Assembly (NCBI GenBank): GCA_002309015.1
Contig: DBWM01000013.1
Location: forward strand, 1 to 7,333
Length of the DNA: 7,333 nt
Direction: 5' to 3'
From: Myxococcales bacterium UBA1238
GTDB lineage: Bacteria > Myxococcota_A > Bradymonadia > UBA7976 > UBA1532
Positions within the stretch are counted from its first letter, which is position 1. The number at the start of each line of letters is the position of its first letter. Under the pieces are notes generated by a model that made no database searches, was not told the origin of the DNA, and was given only the letters and a program-made list of their open reading frames with translations. The position numbers were made by a program, and so were the translations under genes. Positions 1 to 5,119 of the stretch are shown in pieces.

Positions 1-128
1 GAGATCGAGTAAATCAAAATTAACCCGCGAAAAGAAACGCTGCCCCCATCACCTCCACCCGAGAGCTCCCGAAACAAACCCCAACCCCCACCTACTCCAT
101 CCAATCGCCCCCAAAAACCTAATCCTCC
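1..128 (-). repeat. Left copy of a dispersed G/T-rich intergenic repeat
   Basis: No gene is visible here. Read on the minus strand, the stretch is G/T-rich with runs of four or five G (plus-strand C runs at 43-47, 79-82, 85-89 and 108-112) and ends in an AT-rich tail (37 down to 1). That tail matches 7279-7315 on the plus strand at 30 of 37 positions without gaps. Both copies carry a G5 run exactly five bases before the tail. Both also begin with GAGGAT roughly 125 bases earlier. The element lies just beyond the tRNA-Val terminator, on the sense side of that transcript. It may continue past position 1. Whether it is a repeat family, or the upstream region of duplicated genes outside the window, cannot be decided here. 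Confidence 0.6.
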
Positions 129-164
129 CGCACCCGCCGCTTTCACACCGGCCGCCCGCAGGGC

Positions 165-192
165 AAAAAAAAACCCGGTCTCACTGACCGGG
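165..192 (-). terminator. Intrinsic terminator of tRNA-Val
   Basis: On the minus strand a perfect 7-bp stem (CCCGGTC / GACCGGG, 174-180 with 186-192) and a 5-base loop are followed directly by nine T (plus-strand A run 165-173). It starts eight bases beyond the mature tRNA 3' end. Confidence 0.9.
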
Positions 193-199
193 CTTGCTG

Positions 200-271
200 T
201 GGGCGATACTGGATTTGAACCAGTGACTTCATCCGTGTGAAGGATGCACTCTGCCGCTGAGTTAATCACCC
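200..271 (-). tRNA. tRNA-Val (anticodon CAC)
   Basis: A 72-base cloverleaf on the minus strand. The acceptor stem is GGGTGAT with ATCGCCC (one G-U pair). T8 and A9 are present. The D stem is ACTC/GAGT. The anticodon stem CATCC/GGATG encloses loop TTCACAC, giving anticodon CAC, which reads GTG valine codons. The T arm is ACTGG-TTCAAAT-CCAGT and the discriminator base is A. The 3' CCA is not encoded (the next bases are CAG), so it must be added by a CCA-adding enzyme. It is a stand-alone gene with its own promoter and terminator, divergent from the prenyltransferase gene. Confidence 0.96.
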
Positions 272-284
272 AAAAGGCGGAGCC

Positions 285-313
285 CTTTTAATCGATCCTT
301 TTTTCAATTGCAA
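285..313 (-). promoter_or_regulatory. Probable sigma70-type promoter of tRNA-Val
   Basis: On the minus strand, TTGCAA (308-313) is separated by 17 bases from TAAAAG (285-290). Thirteen bases, GGCTCCGCCTTTT, then lead to the mature tRNA 5' end. The G/C-rich stretch right after the -10 resembles a stringent-control discriminator. The tRNA-Arg promoter in this window has the same -10 hexamer, the same 17-base spacer and the same 13-base distance, which strengthens both calls. Confidence 0.5.
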
Positions 314-336
314 GCTGTTTTTTCAGGCGCTTTGTG

Positions 337-342
337 TAAAAT
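337..342 (+). promoter_or_regulatory. Possible -10 box giving a near-leaderless mRNA
   Basis: TAAAAT matches five of six bases of the -10 consensus and ends eight bases before the ATG at 351. A transcript from it would start at about 349. No Shine-Dalgarno sequence is visible before the ATG, which fits a leaderless message, but no good -35 box lies at the expected distance. Weak call. Confidence 0.25.
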
Positions 343-350
343 GCGTCGCC

Positions 351-1247
351 ATGCATTACTTTCTTGCCCTTCGCCCAAAACAGTGGATCAAAAACGCCTT
401 TGTTTTTGCGGCCTTAGTTTTTTCGCGCAGACTCACCGACAGCAACGCGCTGCTCCAGAGCCTGCTCTGTTTTGCCGGTTTTTGCGCCCTTTCGAGCGCG
501 ATTTACCTCCTGAACGACATCGCCGATTACGAGCGGGACCGGCATCACCCCAAAAAATGCAAGCGGCCCATCGCCTCGGGAAAGCTCAAACGCAGCACGG
601 CGGGCGTCATGTCGGCTCTGCTCGCGGTTTTGGGACTCGGCGTCGCCTGGTGGCTCAATGTGGCCACGGGCGTCACCTTCTCGATCTACGCGGTGCTCAA
701 CCTGGCCTATTCGCTCAAACTGAAAAACATCGTCCTGCTCGACGTGTTCATCATCGCGCTCGGCTTTTTGCTGCGGGTGATTTCGGGCGCATTCGCCATC
801 AAAGTGGCCGTCAGCCCCTGGCTTTTGATCTGCACGCTCTTCATCGCGCTGTTTATTGCGTTTTGTAAGCGGCGCCACGAGCTCGAAAGCCTGGGCGAAG
901 AAGCGACGGCGCACCGCCAGAACCTCGCCGCCTATTCGCTGGTTTTCATCGACAAGATGATCTCGTCCCTCGCGGCGATGACGACCATGAGCTACGCGCT
1001 CTACACGATCGATCCGAACGTCGTCCAAAATCTCGGCACCGACGGCCTCATCGTCACGGTGCCCATCGTGCTCTTCGGGATCTTTCGCTATTTATATCTG
1101 GTGCATCAAAAGCAGCAGGGCGGATCTCCCACCGAGCTCGTGCTGAGCGATCGCAGCATGCAGGCCGTCGTGGGCCTCTACCTGGCGATCACGATCAGCT
1201 TTATCTACTTTAATCTGCAGCTCGGTCTCGCCTCGCTCAGCCATTAA
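351..1247 (+). CDS. UbiA-family decaprenyl-phosphate phosphoribosyltransferase-like membrane enzyme
   Basis: A 298-residue polytopic membrane protein of the UbiA prenyltransferase superfamily. The family enzyme (mycobacterial Rv3806c) transfers 5-phosphoribose from PRPP to a polyprenyl phosphate. This is the first step toward polyprenyl-phospho-arabinose used in cell-surface glycans. Visible signatures, in order: RPKQWIKN at 8-15; the metal/diphosphate motif NDxxDxxxD at 55-63, followed by HP at 66-67 and RPIASG at 72-77; YSLKLK at 120-125 with D131; R142 and G146 in the next helix; KRRHEL at 173-178; and GGSPTEL at 257-263 with D267. Hydrophobic stretches between these fit about eight to nine membrane helices. 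Length is typical of the family. The ATG at 351 puts RPKQW at the usual distance from the N terminus, although no ribosome binding site precedes it. Typical partners (DprE1-like oxidase, DprE2-like reductase) are not in this window. The lipid acceptor and the final product are unknown. Confidence 0.88.
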   Translation: MHYFLALRPKQWIKNAFVFAALVFSRRLTDSNALLQSLLCFAGFCALSSAIYLLNDIADYERDRHHPKKCKRPIASGKLKRSTAGVMSALLAVLGLGVAWWLNVATGVTFSIYAVLNLAYSLKLKNIVLLDVFIIALGFLLRVISGAFAIKVAVSPWLLICTLFIALFIAFCKRRHELESLGEEATAHRQNLAAYSLVFIDKMISSLAAMTTMSYALYTIDPNVVQNLGTDGLIVTVPIVLFGIFRYLYLVHQKQQGGSPTELVLSDRSMQAVVGLYLAITISFIYFNLQLGLASLSH

Positions 1248-1398
1248 TTCCTGATCTTTCCCGCCCGTCCGACGCCCAACCGCCCATAAAAACCGTCATC
1301 CCGCAAAGAGCTCTTGCCCATAAATGCAAGGCGCGTTACGTTGCACAACATGCAGAGCCCCAAAAGGTCATCTTTGGAGCCTGCGATTTCATAGACGA

Positions 1399-1420
1399 GC
1401 GGTTTTAAGCCGCAAGGAGA
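1399..1420 (+). promoter_or_regulatory. Shine-Dalgarno and abutting hairpin that fix the hpf TTG start
   Basis: AAGGAGA (1414-1420) lies seven bases before the TTG at 1427 and is the strongest ribosome binding site in the window. It selects the TTG start. In the same frame a TAA at 1406 leaves no upstream alternative. A small hairpin (GCGGTT with AGCCGC allowing one G-U pair, 1399-1413, TTA loop) ends one base before the Shine-Dalgarno sequence. It could act as a standby or occlusion structure; that role is speculation. Confidence 0.7.
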
Positions 1421-1426
1421 TCGGGT

Positions 1427-1783
1427 TTGAACGTCGAGTACGTCGCTAAAGAAATGCGTATTCCCAACGCCCTCAAAGAACGCATCGAGCAAAAGCTTGA
1501 GAAAATCGAGCTTCGCATGGGCGAAAAGCTTTTCTTCCGCATCAAGTTTGAAGAAAGCGAAAAAGATGCCAGCGTGACCTGCTCGATCCGCTTCAGCGTA
1601 GGCAGCAAGGACTTTAATGCCGCCGCTACCACCGACGACAAGACCAAGTCGGCCGATGAAGCGCTGGCCAAGTTGGAGCGCCAAGCCACCAAGTCTCAGG
1701 ATCGTCACGACCGCAAAGGCCAGGGATCCATCCGCACCACGCCTCCTGCAGTCATCGAGCCTGCGGATCCAGACGAAGCGTAA
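1427..1783 (+). CDS. hpf: Short ribosome hibernation-promoting factor (HPF/RaiA family)
   Basis: A 118-residue protein of the HPF/RaiA (sigma-54 modulation) family. These proteins bind the 30S decoding region in stationary phase or starvation and block mRNA and tRNA binding. The N terminus MNVEYVAKEMRIPNALKERI fits the beta-1/alpha-1 start of the family. The segment KDFNAAATTDDKTKSADEALAKLERQ (61-86 overall; key residues D62, A65, D70, D77, L80, L83, R85, Q86) fits the final strand and second helix. A basic, histidine-containing stretch KSQDRHDRKG follows at 89-98. The last 20 residues are a proline- and acid-rich tail instead of the dimerisation domain of long HPF. The gene is therefore the short type, and the terminator close behind the stop argues against truncation. 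Translation starts at TTG. It converges on rpmB. The 179-base gap from the prenyltransferase gene suggests its own promoter, which I could not place. Confidence 0.87.
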   Translation: MNVEYVAKEMRIPNALKERIEQKLEKIELRMGEKLFFRIKFEESEKDASVTCSIRFSVGSKDFNAAATTDDKTKSADEALAKLERQATKSQDRHDRKGQGSIRTTPPAVIEPADPDEA

Positions 1784-1809
1784 GCGCAAAAACGGAAACC
1801 CTTTGAACG

Positions 1810-1838
1810 ATGCCGGGCCCAGCTCCGGCATTTTTTTT
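1810..1838 (+). terminator. Intrinsic terminator of hpf
   Basis: A 7-bp stem, ATGCCGG (1810-1816) with CCGGCAT (1825-1831), has an 8-base loop and runs into T8 (1831-1838). It lies 27 bases beyond the hpf stop and faces the rpmB terminator. Confidence 0.88.
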
Positions 1839-1860
1839 ATGCGACCCCCGGACGATGGGT

Positions 1861-1888
1861 AAAAAAAAGGCCGCCACAGCGGACGGCC
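1861..1888 (-). terminator. Intrinsic terminator of rpmB
   Basis: On the minus strand, GGCCGTC (1882-1888) pairs with GGCGGCC (1869-1875, one G-U pair) around a 6-base loop and is followed by T8 (plus-strand A run 1861-1868). It lies 21 bases beyond the rpmB stop. Confidence 0.88.
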
Positions 1889-1909
1889 CTTTCTCGCTTG
1901 CGCACAGAA

Positions 1910-2101
1910 TTACGCGCGCTTGGTCACCAGACCAGAGCGGAGGCAACGGGTGCAGACAACGAGACGCTCTGCAGTTCCGTCGACGTCAGCGCAAACACGC
2001 TGAAGGTTGGGTTCCCAAACCTTACGGGTCTTGTTGTGCGAGTGGCTGACTTTATGCCCAACCTGACGACCCTTTCCGCAAATATCACAACGGCGCGCCA
2101 T
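1910..2101 (-). CDS. rpmB: 50S ribosomal protein L28, zinc-binding form
   Basis: A 63-residue L28, a small basic protein of the large ribosomal subunit. The start MARRCDICGKGRQVGHKVSH and the following SHNKTRK and PNLQ segments are the classic L28 signature. Cysteine pairs C5-x2-C8 and C50-x2-C53, with a further C37, mark the zinc-binding (C+) form. Organisms with this form may also carry a zinc-free paralogue used when zinc is scarce; none is in this window. The ATG follows a good ribosome binding site, GAAGGAG (2109-2115), seven bases upstream. The gene stands alone without rpmG, which often neighbours it elsewhere. tRNA-Arg lies 108 bases upstream on the same strand, so partial co-transcription is possible. 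Confidence 0.97.
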   Translation of the reverse strand: MARRCDICGKGRQVGHKVSHSHNKTRKVWEPNLQRVCADVDGTAERLVVCTRCLRSGLVTKRA

Positions 2102-2117
2102 GGTGATTCTCCTTCGT

Positions 2118-2137
2118 AAAAACGGCCGTCAAGGGCC
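2118..2137 (-). promoter_or_regulatory. Attenuator-like hairpin in the rpmB leader
   Basis: On the minus strand, GGCC (2134-2137) and GGCC (2124-2127) form a 4-bp stem with a 6-base loop. One G and five T follow, three bases before the rpmB Shine-Dalgarno region. The stem is short, so it may be a weak attenuator or nothing. Confidence 0.25.
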
Positions 2138-2181
2138 TCATCTTACTGTTCCCGATGCAGGCTTTACGCCCGCAATCTTTC

Positions 2182-2204
2182 AAAAAACGCTTCAAACGAG
2201 AAGC
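2182..2204 (-). terminator. Weak intrinsic terminator after tRNA-Arg
   Basis: On the minus strand, GCTTC (2200-2204) pairs with GAAGC (2189-2193) around a 6-base loop. One G and six T (plus-strand A run 2182-2187) follow. The 5-bp stem suggests incomplete termination, leaving read-through into rpmB possible. Confidence 0.5.
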
Positions 2205-2209
2205 CTGGG

Positions 2210-2284
2210 CGCACCCGACAGGATTCGAACCTGTGACCTACGGCTCCGGAGGCCGGCGCTCTATCCAGACTGAGCCACGGGTGC
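2210..2284 (-). tRNA. tRNA-Arg (anticodon CCG)
   Basis: A 75-base cloverleaf on the minus strand. The acceptor stem is GCACCCG/CGGGTGC and the D stem is GCTC/GAGC with a GG-containing loop. Anticodon loop CTCCGGA gives anticodon CCG, reading CGG arginine codons. The T arm is ACAGG-TTCGAAT-CCTGT and the discriminator base is G. The outermost anticodon-stem pair (27-43) appears to be a C-U mismatch; the other four pairs are intact. The 3' CCA is not encoded. Confidence 0.95.
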
Positions 2285-2297
2285 AAGCGCGGGCAAG

Positions 2298-2326
2298 CTT
2301 TTAGTCGCTTCAACGTGAGAAGGCAA
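2298..2326 (-). promoter_or_regulatory. Probable sigma70-type promoter of tRNA-Arg
   Basis: On the minus strand, TTGCCT (2321-2326) is separated by 17 bases from TAAAAG (2298-2303), then 13 bases, CTTGCCCGCGCTT, lead to the mature tRNA. The geometry is identical to the tRNA-Val promoter. It lies in the 74-base gap after the lipoprotein operon, where I see no convincing terminator for that operon. Confidence 0.5.
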
Positions 2327-2358
2327 GTGTTTTTAAGAAGGGAAGCCAAAAAACGCGA

Positions 2359-3690
2359 TCAGTGGCTGCAGGTAGGCATGTTGCGAACGTACGAAAGGAT
2401 TTGCTCGTGGATATTCAGAGTTTGCGGGTCGTTGGGACATCCGCCGGAGCCAGGCGCGCGCACGCTGTGATCCACCGCAGCCCAGGCCGCCGTTTCGGGG
2501 AACTGCGATCGCTTGAGTCCCCCGCGCCCCAAACAAGCCCCGGACTGCTCTGCGGTCATCGAAGGCTCAAAGCGACCAAAGCTTTCGCCCAGAGGCACCG
2601 CGACCGCGACCATACGGTATTTCAGATTGGGCTCCAGCTGCACGGCGATCAGCGGCGGCAAAGTCGCGCTGTACATGACGTTCATCTCGTAATCGAGCAT
2701 CACGCGCCCGTCGGCCGCAACTGAATAGAACCGCACCAGCGCCGGCTGATTGGTCTCCACCGACATCTCGAACGATTCGCCCGCGCAAAGCTCCATCATC
2801 GAATCCGCGTTGCTCAGGTTGATCGAAACCGTAAGCCCCGTCGATCCCTGATGGTAGCCGCCGCTCTCGAGCCCCATGTCGCCATCGCGGAGCGCGCTTG
2901 CAGCGGTGGTCTGGCAACTTTTGAGACCCAGCGCGAGGGGATGGAAATCGACCGCTGCCAAAGGCACCATTTCACCCTGGCTGCGCAAAACGGGCACATA
3001 TTTGCAGCGCTCGAGTTCCGAAGAGACGACGCCGCCCAGACGCCAGCAATCCTTGGAGACCAGTTTTTGGCCTTCAAACAGGCTGAGCAGGCGCGTGCGC
3101 AGTTTGGGGCCCACTTCGCCCGCATTCCCGCCCACATCCGAGGAAGGCGTATCGATGCAGAGCGGCTTTTGTTTGAGCTGACGCGCCACTGAGTCTTTCA
3201 GGGGTTTGAGCGCCTCGGTCAGCGCTTTGGAATAATCTGCGCTCGATTGATCCGCCGCCAGAATGGCCTTGGAATCCAGGAACGCAAAGACGCAGGCCGT
3301 CTGCGAAGCCGGATCGTATTGGGGCTCATAATAAGAAGTATCGATCTTCGAAGCGACGCGATCGACGAGGCGTGCGGCGTAGGACTGCTTTAAATGCTTG
3401 ATCAGGTTTTCCCGAGCCGCCTTGCGCGCATTTTCAATCGCCTGGGCTTTGGGCCCCTGAGCGTAACCGCGCTCGACTTCCCAGCTTCCGGAGCGGGGCG
3501 TGCTGTATTTGCAAAAGAGCTCGGTTGCCGTTGCAGCCGGGGTTGCGTTTTGAGCCGCAGCCGCCACAGCGGGTTTTGAAACCTTGGGCTCATCCGGCTT
3601 TTCGGGCGCGGCTCCGCAGGCGCCAAAGATCGCAGCGCCCGCAGAAAGCCCCAGGGCGTATCCCAGTCTTTTCAGGCAGAAAGGATTCAC
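2359..3690 (-). CDS. Uncharacterised lipoprotein with LPP20-like and DUF4384-like regions
   Basis: A 443-residue predicted secreted protein. A signal peptide (K7, R8, then hydrophobic residues to 24) ends in IFGAC, making C25 the likely lipidated cysteine; F at -3 is unusual for a lipobox. An alanine/proline-rich linker follows to about 55. Residues about 60-145 have the pattern of LPP20-type lipoprotein modules, with a tryptophan/glycine lead (W70) and then alanine-spaced helices (A82-A105). Residues about 285-375, including SFEMSVETNQPALVRFYSV at 306-324 followed by DGRV, resemble DUF4384, a beta-rich domain of surface and caspase-like proteins. There are twelve cysteines in all. The start is GTG (3688-3690), overlapping the stop of the upstream gene by four bases, with AAGG (3698-3701) seven bases before it. 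Translation is probably coupled to that gene. The function is unknown; a role in an outer-membrane or periplasmic assembly is inference from the domain resemblance only. Confidence 0.8.
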   Translation of the reverse strand: MNPFCLKRLGYALGLSAGAAIFGACGAAPEKPDEPKVSKPAVAAAAQNATPAATATELFCKYSTPRSGSWEVERGYAQGPKAQAIENARKAARENLIKHLKQSYAARLVDRVASKIDTSYYEPQYDPASQTACVFAFLDSKAILAADQSSADYSKALTEALKPLKDSVARQLKQKPLCIDTPSSDVGGNAGEVGPKLRTRLLSLFEGQKLVSKDCWRLGGVVSSELERCKYVPVLRSQGEMVPLAAVDFHPLALGLKSCQTTAASALRDGDMGLESGGYHQGSTGLTVSINLSNADSMMELCAGESFEMSVETNQPALVRFYSVAADGRVMLDYEMNVMYSATLPPLIAVQLEPNLKYRMVAVAVPLGESFGRFEPSMTAEQSGACLGRGGLKRSQFPETAAWAAVDHSVRAPGSGGCPNDPQTLNIHEQILSYVRNMPTCSH

Positions 3691-4742
3691 TTCAAAGCCT
3701 TGCTCGCCGCTTTGAGATCGGCGTTTTTAATAAAGGTGAGCGCCTTGACGCGGTATTTGCGCTGGCCGGGCTGCTGATCTTCGTCGGTCTTGAAGCGTTC
3801 CGCCTTGACGAAAGACGAAACCCCTTCGGTTGCGCGCTTGATCTGCGTGTTTTCGAGCTGGTTGCTCGAGCTGCCGTCGGTTTCGCGGACGATCGAGCTC
3901 TCGATCTTCAGCTGCTCGCCGATGTAACGCAAAACCTGGACGCGGGCATCGAAGAGCGCCTGTTCGCGGGCCGTGGATTCCTCGTCCATCCAGCGCGAAA
4001 CGCCGCAGAAATACTGGCCGTCGCGGCGCTGAGGCAGGTTTTCGCACCAGCCGTCTGCGGGGATTTGGCTCGAAGCGCTCAGATTGCTCTGTCCGGTGGT
4101 GGTGCCCACGCGGAATGCGAAGAAGATGGGTTTGCTCGTGAAATCGAGGGATTGCTCCCAGCTGTAGCCATCTTTGGCATCGACGCCGGCCACCTTGGCG
4201 ACCGAGAGATTGGCGTTGGCGCTCTGAGAAGCGACGCGATAGATGTTCCCGGTGCCGCTGACGAATTCGGCCACGTAACGGCTCGGGCAGCCCAGTTCGT
4301 CGCAGCATTGACGCAAGGCGGCGGGATCGGTCACCTCGGCCACCCATTTTTCACCCTGAGCGTATTTGACGCGGAAGACGCGCTCTGCACCGTAATCGGC
4401 GCCCGCTTTGACGGGTTTGACGGGGGTCTTCAGACCGGCGGAAGCCTGGGTGGAGGCTTGATAATATTCGTCGTAAGTGATGCCGCCGCCGTCGATCTTC
4501 TTGATCTCAAAGAATTTGGAGCATTCGTGCTTTTCAGCCGAAACTTCGTCCAAATCGCTGTCGGCCACGCCGTCGGGAATGAATCGGCCCAGGTAGCCGC
4601 TCGGATCCGCGTCGAGCGAAGAGCGCATGTAAAAATTCTTTTTGGGGGTCAGCACCGTAGGCGCGTCGGGCGATTTATCGACCGAGGTCTGTCCACCACA
4701 AGCGCACATCAACAAGCCTAAACCTAAAACTACTTTCTTCAT
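3687..4742 (-). CDS. Uncharacterised lipoprotein with a C-terminal LPP20-like region
   Basis: A 351-residue predicted lipoprotein, first gene of a two-gene operon. The start MKKVVLGLGLLMCACGGQ is a textbook short lipoprotein signal: two lysines, a hydrophobic core, and C15 after M-C-A as the likely lipidated residue. I chose the ATG at 4742 because AAAGGA (4750-4755) lies seven bases upstream and the signal peptide begins exactly there. An ATG at 4841 in the same frame would add 33 residues without a signal. The middle contains a cysteine cluster (C146, C147, C152) in a segment reading RQCCDELGCPSRYV. Residues about 240-345, starting YFCGVSRWMDEESTAREQAL, have the glycine/serine lead and alanine-spaced helix of LPP20-like modules. 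The chain ends in a basic strand (KYRVKALTF). The stop overlaps the GTG of the next gene. I do not recognise a characterised homologue. Confidence 0.8.
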   Translation of the reverse strand: MKKVVLGLGLLMCACGGQTSVDKSPDAPTVLTPKKNFYMRSSLDADPSGYLGRFIPDGVADSDLDEVSAEKHECSKFFEIKKIDGGGITYDEYYQASTQASAGLKTPVKPVKAGADYGAERVFRVKYAQGEKWVAEVTDPAALRQCCDELGCPSRYVAEFVSGTGNIYRVASQSANANLSVAKVAGVDAKDGYSWEQSLDFTSKPIFFAFRVGTTTGQSNLSASSQIPADGWCENLPQRRDGQYFCGVSRWMDEESTAREQALFDARVQVLRYIGEQLKIESSIVRETDGSSSNQLENTQIKRATEGVSSFVKAERFKTDEDQQPGQRKYRVKALTFIKNADLKAASKALK

Positions 4743-4792
4743 GAAACGATCCTTTCCCAAAAGAAAGCCCGCGCTCGAGCGAGCCTGGTTCA

Positions 4793-4815
4793 ATTTTAAC
4801 GGGCGAATCGCGCCC
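4793..4815 (-). promoter_or_regulatory. Candidate -10 of the lipoprotein operon with an adjoining dyad
   Basis: On the minus strand, TAAAAT (4793-4798) matches five of six -10 bases and would give a leader of roughly 45 bases. The -35 region is poor. A perfect dyad, GGGCG (4801-4805) and CGCCC (4811-4815), fills the spacer between the -10 and -35 positions, where a repressor or activator site is often found. Confidence 0.3.
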
Positions 4816-4873
4816 CAATCCTTCGACAAATCAATCTGCAACCTTTTTCAAACAAGGCCCAGACGCACGACCA

Positions 4874-4891
4874 TCGATTCCATTCAATCGA
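4874..4891. promoter_or_regulatory. Perfect dyad TCGATT-N6-AATCGA, candidate operator
   Basis: An 18-base site with two perfect 6-base arms and the spacer CCATTC. It is not followed by a T tract on either strand, so a protein-binding site is more likely than a terminator. It lies about 130 bases upstream of the lipoprotein operon start and about 230 upstream of the carboxypeptidase. Confidence 0.3.
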
Positions 4892-5010
4892 AGGTCAAAA
4901 TTAATTCAAAAACGCCCGTCCTCAAAAAAAGATCCCCATCGGGCAGAGAAAATCGAGTAAACGGGCCCTTTCGTTTTGAGGAGAGCTCCGCCTTTGCGCG
5001 CGCTTTTACC

Positions 5011-5039
5011 CACATTCGCACCTGAATGTGCAATTTTTT
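5011..5039. promoter_or_regulatory. Perfect dyad CACATTC-N6-GAATGTG near a T6 run
   Basis: Two perfect 7-base arms (5011-5017, 5024-5030) around GCACCT. Three bases after the second arm comes T6 (5034-5039). It could be an operator for the carboxypeptidase, about 90 bases upstream of its ATG. It could also be a weak plus-strand terminator, but no plus-strand gene lies upstream to need one. An operator is favoured. Confidence 0.4.
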
Positions 5040-5051
5040 CGCCGCAGGTCG

Positions 5052-5088
5052 AAATGCGGAAGCCCTCTTTTTCATTTTTTACGCATTT
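5052..5088 (+). promoter_or_regulatory. Inverted repeat AAATGCG / CGCATTT in the carboxypeptidase leader region
   Basis: Perfect 7-base arms (5052-5058, 5082-5088) enclose 23 bases that are mostly pyrimidine. If transcribed it would form a hairpin ending about 30 bases before the ATG at 5120. No function can be assigned. Confidence 0.25.
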
Positions 5089-5119
5089 GGGGCCCGACCG
5101 CCCGATCGAACTTTGAACG

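Larger units (their letters stand above)
4743..5119. other. 377-base divergent intergenic region without a gene
   Basis: This region separates the minus-strand lipoprotein operon from the plus-strand carboxypeptidase, so it must hold both promoters. The short reading frames here lack ribosome binding sites and recognisable sequence. It is richer in A/T than the genes. It contains several dyads listed separately, plus weaker pairs: CTCAAAA (4921-4927) with TTTTGAG (4974-4980), and GCCCG (4914-4918) with CGGGC (4940-4944). I could not place a convincing promoter for the carboxypeptidase. Confidence 0.7.

Noticed and set aside
414..1028. Minus-strand open frame opposite the prenyltransferase gene, and a plus-strand frame at 308-868
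   Set aside because: Both overlap a confidently recognised membrane enzyme. Their products are highly charged and arginine/histidine-rich, without motifs.
1303..1317. Palindrome AAGAGCTCTT with near-symmetric flanks upstream of hpf
   Set aside because: Only ten bases are perfect and there is no neighbouring promoter element; this is likely to occur by chance.
1328..1346. Possible sigma-54 promoter (GGCGCG then TTGCA) upstream of hpf
   Set aside because: The GG to GC distance is eleven bases where the -24/-12 consensus requires ten, and the upstream T is missing.
1244..1831. A 195-codon open frame on the minus strand opposite hpf
   Set aside because: The plus-strand frame is a clear HPF with a strong ribosome binding site and terminator. 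The opposite frame runs through that terminator and shows no family signature.
3525..4721. A 398-codon open frame on the plus strand opposite both lipoprotein genes
   Set aside because: Its composition (A, G, L, V, D, R, F) is typical of an antisense shadow of a GC-biased gene. It has no recognisable motif or ribosome binding site. The minus-strand genes have signal peptides, lipoboxes, ribosome binding sites and a coupled overlap.
4742..4841. Longer start (ATG at 4841) for the first lipoprotein gene
   Set aside because: It would bury the lipoprotein signal behind 33 charged residues. The ATG at 4742 has its own ribosome binding site and begins exactly with the signal peptide.
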